NCBI GenBank assembly: GCA_026225945.1
Contig: JAMJFZ010002555.1
Coordinates: 92,009 to 156,008 of the forward strand
Source: Cricetomys ansorgei
Taxonomy: Eukaryota; Chordata; Mammalia; Rodentia; Nesomyidae
Direction: 5' to 3'
Length of the DNA: 64,000 nucleotides
Shown: positions 58,935 through 64,000 of the stretch, piece after piece
How the letters are laid out: every line of letters begins with the position of its first letter
How positions within the stretch are numbered: position 1 is the first letter of the stretch
The notes under the pieces: generated by a model
The model's database searches: none
What the model was told of the DNA's origin: nothing
What the model saw: the letters and a program-made list of their open reading frames with translations, nothing else
Translations under genes and position numbers: made by a program

Positions 58935-59042
58935 CTTTCCAGAAGTTCCAGCATCCACATTGGTGACCCATGCAGAGACCAGCTCCTGTGAGTTAACAAG
59001 CTGATATTGACCCATAATGGTGGAGGGCTCCTTGATCTTGCC
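58935..59042 (-). CDS. Possible 108-bp exon of an unrecognised gene
   Basis: On the minus strand the acceptor 'ttttccacag' at 59,043 and donor 'aag|gtagcc' at 58,934 bracket exactly 36 open codons. The product begins GKIKEPSTIMGQYQLVNSQE and ends VTNVDAGTSGK. It is phase 0 at both ends, and the upstream candidate exon also ends in phase 0. I do not recognise the protein. Chance is possible for one short exon; the matching phases raise my estimate. Confidence 0.4.
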
Positions 59043-59240
59043 CTGTGGAAAAATGCAAAGAGTAGAATCAGACATAAGTTATTGTAAGCAGAAATTACCA
59101 TGGAGAGAACAGGAAGGGGTTCATAAAATTTTAGAAATAGGACCCTGGGGCTCTGCATGAGTATCAGGACACACTGGGGAGGGTGCAATTGTGCATGGTC
59201 AGAATAAGGGAGGTTCTCAGGGCAGCGAGAAGGGGCTCAC

Positions 59241-59448
59241 CACGTATCCAAAAGCATCCTTGATTGAATTCTCTGATCCCTTCTGCCCCAGCCAAGGATT
59301 CAGAGGACAACCATGAAGGAAACTCCATGGAAGTTGCCTGCCTCCGCAGTGGCAGTCTGCAGCCACACGGTGGCGGATGTGCCGCACATGATAGTTACTG
59401 CATCTGTCTCAACCTGGTCCGGAGCCTGAACCCTAGCTTCACAGGGGC
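59241..59448 (-). CDS. Possible exon of the same unrecognised gene, maybe frameshifted
   Basis: The donor 'tacgtg|gtgagc' is at 59,240 and a candidate acceptor 'gcatctccag' at 59,449. The end reads GQKGSENSIKDAFGYV in phase 0. The upper part reads as protein in another frame (VETDAVTIMCGTSATVWLQT, TAEAGNFHGVSFM), so one indel would lie near 59,305. The true left edge is uncertain. It could be a decayed gene piece. Confidence 0.3.
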
Positions 59449-59449
59449 C

Positions 59450-60388
59450 TGGAGATGCTTTTGAATACATTCGCATGACTGTGTCTCAGGGAAGTACAGT
59501 AGGTTAGCCCAAAATAGTGCATTCCATGGTGTGAACAATGCATGGTGTTTCTAGAGTTACAGCACAAAGTAAGAAATGAACACCACATCCTGAGGGGATC
59601 AGCATTGGGTTGGAAAGAACATTGACATCTGTTCATGGCAAAAGGGGTCATAAAGAAAAATGGCTAAAGTGGCTGTTTACAAGTCCAAAGTTTCCCTAAA
59701 ATATTTGATTCAGGACCCACATTATACCAACTCTCCACAAAACCTAAGGTGCCACTGCCTGTGGGGTTCTGCAATGAAAAATTTAGGAGAGAGTGCGAGG
59801 ATTGTGGGGAAACAAGGAGGCGAGAGAGAGATGAGGCAAGACAGTATCCTGATCTAACCTTGTTTATTGAATACACAGCACAAACTTTTAAAGAAGTTTT
59901 GAGGTAGGGAGCAGGCATGGGAGTGGTTATCAGGTTACTATGGTAATTCTATAGGGGCAGGTAAGCTGATTGCTATGGTAACTCTTATCTGAGGGGCGGG
60001 TTAGTTGCCTATCTGAGGTCACTGGGTCAAGGATCCTAGGAAGTTAAGAAATGCAGCTGAAGGGCTTCTCCCAAGACTGTCTGGTGCTGAAGGTGCCCTT
60101 TTTAAGTAATTTATAGAGGTAGAAACTTTCCACAGAATGAGGGAGAGATAGAGTTGTTAATGAAATGGTGGTTCCTTTGAAGTGGGCGACTTCAGCCTAA
60201 CTGACCTTTGTCTGAACCCTGTCCATTAGGACTGGAGAAAAGTGGAGCCTTTTTTAAAGCACAAATGGGGTGTTGTCTCAAGTCTGAGCACCCAAAAGCA
60301 TGGCCCTCTATAGGCCTCCCTTTTATTTATTATTTTAATACAGTAATGCATGGTGGCCCATGCCTGGCTTAGGCTACATGCCTTGCAT
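59450..60388. other. Unassigned sequence upstream of the retroviral LTR
   Basis: 59,860-60,150 has 'ttgtttattgaatacacagc' and repeated 'ggttactatggtaa/tgctatggtaac' pieces that might belong to another LTR, but I cannot name it. Confidence 0.3.
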
Positions 60389-60984
60389 TGTTGGACCCCG
60401 AAAGCCCAAACTGGGATGCCGCACCCCCACAGATACTCGCAGTCGGGGAATCGATGCAAATAGAAAGAGGGTTTATTGATCCAGCTATCTGGGGCCGTCC
60501 CTACTGGCAGGAAAGGGTGGCCTTGAAGAACAAAAAGTGAGCCTTTTTATGCACAATACAGACTGTTGCTGGGCACAAACCAAGTTGGTACAAGTTGATT
60601 TGTCCCCGAACTGTTCTTTATCCTGATAGGTCGGGGCCAGTTAACCTTTAAATTGATTGGTGCTAGCATATAGCAAGGTCACTAGCTCCTAAAAAGAATA
60701 CAAGCTCAAGGTTCCAGTCAACTGGGTGGAGGAAACTCTTTAGCCCAAGGCTGTGGGCTGTCTACGGGGGAGGGGGGAAGGGGGGAGCTCTCTGGCCCAA
60801 GGCCATCTTGTTTGTCTTAGAAAATGTTTTCTTTAACTCTGGGAACTGTTTTGGGTCACAGTGCTCCTGGCTTGGGCCTACACAATTTTGGTGCACTTAG
60901 AAGCCTAACTAAAGTTTGGCTGCTTAGGTCTTTTTCTATACTAGGACCTGAATCTTATACCGAGGGCGAGGGTCCCGACCCCCA
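60389..60984 (-). mobile_element. 3' LTR of a minus-strand endogenous retrovirus
   Basis: On the + strand it runs from 'tgttggaccccgaaagccca' to 'gggtcccgaccccca', so its minus-strand start is TGGGGGTCGGG and its end GGGTCCAACA. The body matches the solo LTRs at 3,510-4,150 and 44,929-45,467. Retroviral internal sequence continues on its right side, which makes this the 3' LTR of a minus-strand provirus whose 5' part lies beyond 64,000. Confidence 0.8.
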
Positions 60985-61299
60985 TAGCATCTTTCCTTCA
61001 CAGAGGTTCTTCATCTGTGTGTGCAACCTCAGTAGCCAGCATTGGGCTGGGGCTTCCTGTCTTAGATTTAGTAACCAGGCAAGTGAAAGGAAGAAGACAT
61101 GCTATTCCCGTCATAGGCAAATGGGTCCCTGTGAGGGCAGATGCCCCTTATCCGTCATAGGAAGTCAAGGCAGCTTTGGCCCCGCTCCTGTCTTAGGTGG
61201 GGCTGCCCTGCTAAATGCCATTAGTTCTCAGCCAGGCCTCGATCAGCTAGATCCAGCCTATGGTAGTGGACCTGTATGGGTTTCGCTAGAATGGCATCC

Positions 61300-61700
61300 A
61301 CCTGTTGTTTGATAAAAGAGGTCATTTTCTTAGAAGCCCAGGGCCCAAAAGATATTAAAAGGAGTAGGCCTATCAAAGGTCCTAGCAGAGAGGGTAGGAG
61401 GGTTGTTAGCCAAGGGGAGGTGGACAGCCAGCTCTGGAATCATCTCTGATCTAGTTCTCTCTGTCTCTTTCTGCGTTCTAAACTTTCCCTGACCTTAGCC
61501 ATGGAGTCCTTGACCACACTTGAGTGGTCCATGTAAAAACAGCATTCCTCCTTGAGGGCAGCGCAAAGCCCTACTTGTTGGAAGAGAAGCAAATCTAAGC
61601 CTCATCTATTCTATAGGACAACCTCAGCAAGAGGGGAGATGGATTTTTCAAGATGAGAAATGGCGGATTCCAGTCTTTGCAGGTCCTGTGTCAGCCGCAG
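61300..61700 (-). pseudogene. Retroviral transmembrane-envelope remnant
   Basis: Minus-strand translation around 61,300-61,620 resembles the ectodomain and membrane-proximal part of a gamma/D-type retroviral TM protein, including a cysteine cluster near 61,540-61,590, a charged stretch at about 61,440-61,500 and a hydrophobic stretch after it. In-frame stops and shifts break it. The surface subunit is not visible, so it cannot encode a working envelope. Confidence 0.55.
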
Positions 61701-61829
61701 TCAGTACCCAGGCTCCGATTAGCAGGAGCAGTTGTATCCCAAGGGGTTACATTTTCTGTAAAAAAGCAGAAATGAAACGCTCTCTCAGGGTTGATTTTCA
61801 TCCCTGGAGGAAATATTAGAATCAATTTG

Positions 61830-62640
61830 CTTCATCAGCCTCTCTGGCAGCCATCGTGCGGCTCCATGTTTTGTGTCAAACAAGCTCACTGACCCTCAGC
61901 CCCATATGAGTACTGGGTCAGGCCCGGACCATTTGTAGGTCAGTGGATCTTTCCACAGCACAGTGGCATAGCTGTCTTTTGTGGCAGGGTGCCAAAGGCA
62001 ATCTGCTGCTGTTTTTCCTTATCATCCGTATTTAAGAAGTTCAAAATAAAAAAGGCATGATTAAGAATACTTCTAGGGGAGCCTTTGACAGGATATATCT
62101 CCCCCTTTTTTTTTTATTAAGGTGTGTTTAAGCGTTTGATGTGCTCTCTCAACAGTCCCCTGTCTTTGAGGATTGTAGGGGATGCCAGTAATATGGGTAA
62201 CCTGAAACTGTTAACAAAATTTTTGAAAATTTTTTCCTGTATTTTCTGGGCCATTGTCTGTTTTTATAGTCCGAGGTTGGCCCAAGACAGAGAGGCATGT
62301 TAGTACATGTGAGATCACATGTTGTTTAGACTCTCCAGATTGTAATGTAACATAAATGAACCCAATATAAGTATCAACAGTCACATGTAGAAACTTTAAA
62401 TTACCAAATTCAGGAACATGAGTAACATCCATCTGCCATATTTGACTAGGCTTTAAGCTTTCAAGATTTACTCCGTACTGAGGTATTGCATGATGTTGTG
62501 GGCATGAGATGCATTGTTTAACAATTTGAGTTTCATCTCTGATAACATTAAATTGTTTTTGAAGACTTTGACTAATTTGATGACGTATAACATGCAATTT
62601 TAGTCCAAGTTCCAATTGGGTAGAACTGCAGTTGGTAGAT
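61830..62640 (-). pseudogene. Betaretrovirus-like integrase, broken
   Basis: The clearest part is an open frame of 134 codons (62,615-62,211) with the HHCC-type zinc-finger remnant (CISCPQHHA), then WQMDVTHVPEFGNLKFLHVT, the catalytic Asp in MDVTH, and the second Asp in IKTDNGPENT. The third catalytic position lies in the continuation (about 62,210-62,100) that reads GIPYNPQ then [10 protein letters not shown] in another frame, so the Glu is present but out of frame. The C-terminal part (about 61,960-61,850) is recognisable. Integrase inserts the DNA copy in the host genome; here it is dead. Confidence 0.8.
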
Positions 62641-62949
62641 AAGATATTTGCAGCTCATTCTCGATTATAATCTATATATTGAACTTGTTGTTTTTCAATG
62701 ACTTGTCCATATACTGTTAACTACCAAGAGGATGTAGGTGAAACAATTCTTATTAAAAATAGAAAATAAGGATTTTAATTCTACTATAGAGATTTTTTTC
62801 TTTTTTTCTTTAATGAGGCCTGAGCCAATTAACATCTCTAAATAATTTCTGAAAGATACTTTCTAAGGCAGTATAATTAGAGGATATAATTTATATCCCA
62901 AATATGAATAAAGTAATTCTTGTTGCACCTTTTCAGGAACAATAACTGA

Positions 62950-63250
62950 ACCTTGACTTCTTTAAAACTTGCTGTAAATGAGACTATGCTGTAAGTAAAA
63001 CTCCTTCTTGCTTAAAAGCTAATAGAAAAACAGGAATTGTTTTCTAGGTTTTTTTTTCAACTGCTTGTGCATATAAACTTCTTGACATAATGTACGACTA
63101 TTAGCCATACCTTTAGGAAGAACTTTACAGAAATATCTTCTCATAAGCTCTTTAAAAATTAACATATAGGGTATGTTAAAAAGCAAATCTTTTACGACCA
63201 TGAGAAGCAAGAGGAATAGTGTAAAAATAATTTTTTTAAGATTATTAAGT
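62950..63250 (-). pseudogene. Retroviral reverse-transcriptase remnant
   Basis: A 63-codon minus-strand frame (63,210-63,019) contains VKDLLFNIP, then KVLPKGMANS, which fit the RT palm region around the conserved L-P-Q-G-M-A-N-S motif. The YxDD box that should follow is not intact. The remaining DNA to 64,000 is AT-rich and heavily decayed. Confidence 0.6.
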
Positions 63251-64000
63251 TTAATAATAGCAAGGCTCCCATTAATTCTATGGTCTTGTTCAATTTCTCA
63301 AATCCTGTAATAATTTCCATATCCTAGGTTTCCTTTTTAATAACAAAAACAAAGAGAATTCTATCTGTCTGTATTTAGGAGGTCACTGTTCCACTCACAC
63401 ACAGGAGAGTAGCGTATGGAGTGCAAGTTGGTCACTTCTGCTAAAAATATCCTTAAGGCCATGTCATAAAAGTCTTTGAGCAGAAAATTAAAGGTTAATG
63501 TAATACTTTGTCCCTTTAAGACCCAAACCTTGGTAGATAAACATTATTTTGTCACTGGGGCATAGTATACTATGGGTATACATTCCCATTTCTATTGTAA
63601 CATCTCTTTCCTATAAATTTATAGGTAATCTTTAAGTATGTAAGTATGAAATGTTTCCTGATGCCCTTTAGCATCCTTCTGTCACACCTCTAGCAGCAGT
63701 CCTGCGTAAATCACACCTCTGGTGTAGCAGCAGCTCAGCTATTATGTGGCCTCTCGATCTCTAAAGACTGCCAGTTGATTACTTAAACCTCTCACCTATC
63801 TTGATTTACTTTGTTTTAATTCTGTAACTCTCACACTGGAAAAATTTGACTGTGCACAGAGACATAGCTTTGATATCTTATTAAACACTGTACTTAAAAA
63901 TCCTATCTTCTTTATGCATAGAAAATAAAACATAGAAAATCCAATTTAATTTAAAGTATCTGAGATCTGTTGTCTCCTCGAATAGCAACATGTGGCTACC
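63250..64000 (-). other. AT-rich sequence, probably decayed retroviral pol
   Basis: No clear motif remains. By position it should be the upstream part of pol of the same provirus. Mobile-element membership is an inference. Confidence 0.35.

Larger units (their letters stand above)
60389..64000 (-). mobile_element. Degraded endogenous retrovirus, 3' part
   Basis: In minus-strand order the window holds a reverse-transcriptase remnant (about 63,250-62,950), an integrase (about 62,640-61,830), a transmembrane-envelope remnant (about 61,700-61,300) and the 3' LTR. RNase H and the surface-envelope part seem to be missing: only about 470 bp separate the RT motif from the integrase, and the integrase end runs almost into the envelope remnant. 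Stops and frameshifts are frequent. No intact gene is present. Confidence 0.75.

Overview
The window reads as non-coding-rich nuclear DNA of a muroid rodent. It has many B1, B2, B3 and B4-type SINEs on both strands, an occasional ID-type SINE, old MIR and MaLR fragments, a URR1-type hAT element, several LTRs, and long CA, CT and GA microsatellites. ID copies are few, which argues against rat. Many B1 copies share a 'gttacaacagag' variant, which points to one lineage-specific subfamily. I cannot name the species.

Region 1 (about 6.3-28.6 kb, + strand) holds eleven exons, with splice sites and introns, that match the middle of a DENND4-family protein, most like DENND4C. In intact form this is a Rab10 exchange factor with DENN domains and a PPR-like stretch. 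At least five exons carry frameshifts or in-frame stops and one donor is GC, while exons F, G, I and J still read cleanly. I call it an unprocessed, partial pseudogene. No 5' or 3' exons were found in the window. Its introns are packed with SINEs.

Region 2 (35.66-36.50 kb, + strand) holds the last four exons of a gene I do not recognise. An in-frame TAA sits where a new GTAAGA donor has arisen, and the reading frame breaks before the last exon, so it is probably also decayed.

Region 3 (37.93-38.37 kb) looks like a real promoter. It has four ATTGG (inverted CCAAT) boxes, a near-perfect ZNF143/Staf site, a TTTAAA CHR-like element and a possible first exon that ends exactly in ATG before GTGAGG. 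I found no downstream exons for it.

Region 4 (38.4-58.9 kb) is intergenic. It holds two solo LTRs of one family (41.69-42.14 and 58.05-58.51 kb) with 6-bp target duplications, another truncated LTR, MIR and MaLR relics, a roughly 14-copy CA-rich minisatellite (46.9-47.5 kb), and a URR1 element with terminal inverted repeats and a target duplication.

Region 5 (58.9-64.0 kb) contains two possible minus-strand exons of an unrecognised gene (58,935-59,448). Next comes the 3' end of a degraded minus-strand endogenous retrovirus: its LTR at 60,389-60,984, a transmembrane-envelope remnant, an integrase and a reverse-transcriptase remnant. Its polymerase looks betaretroviral, whereas its LTR and envelope remnant look gammaretroviral. 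Solo LTRs of the same family occur at 3.5-4.15 and 44.9-45.5 kb.
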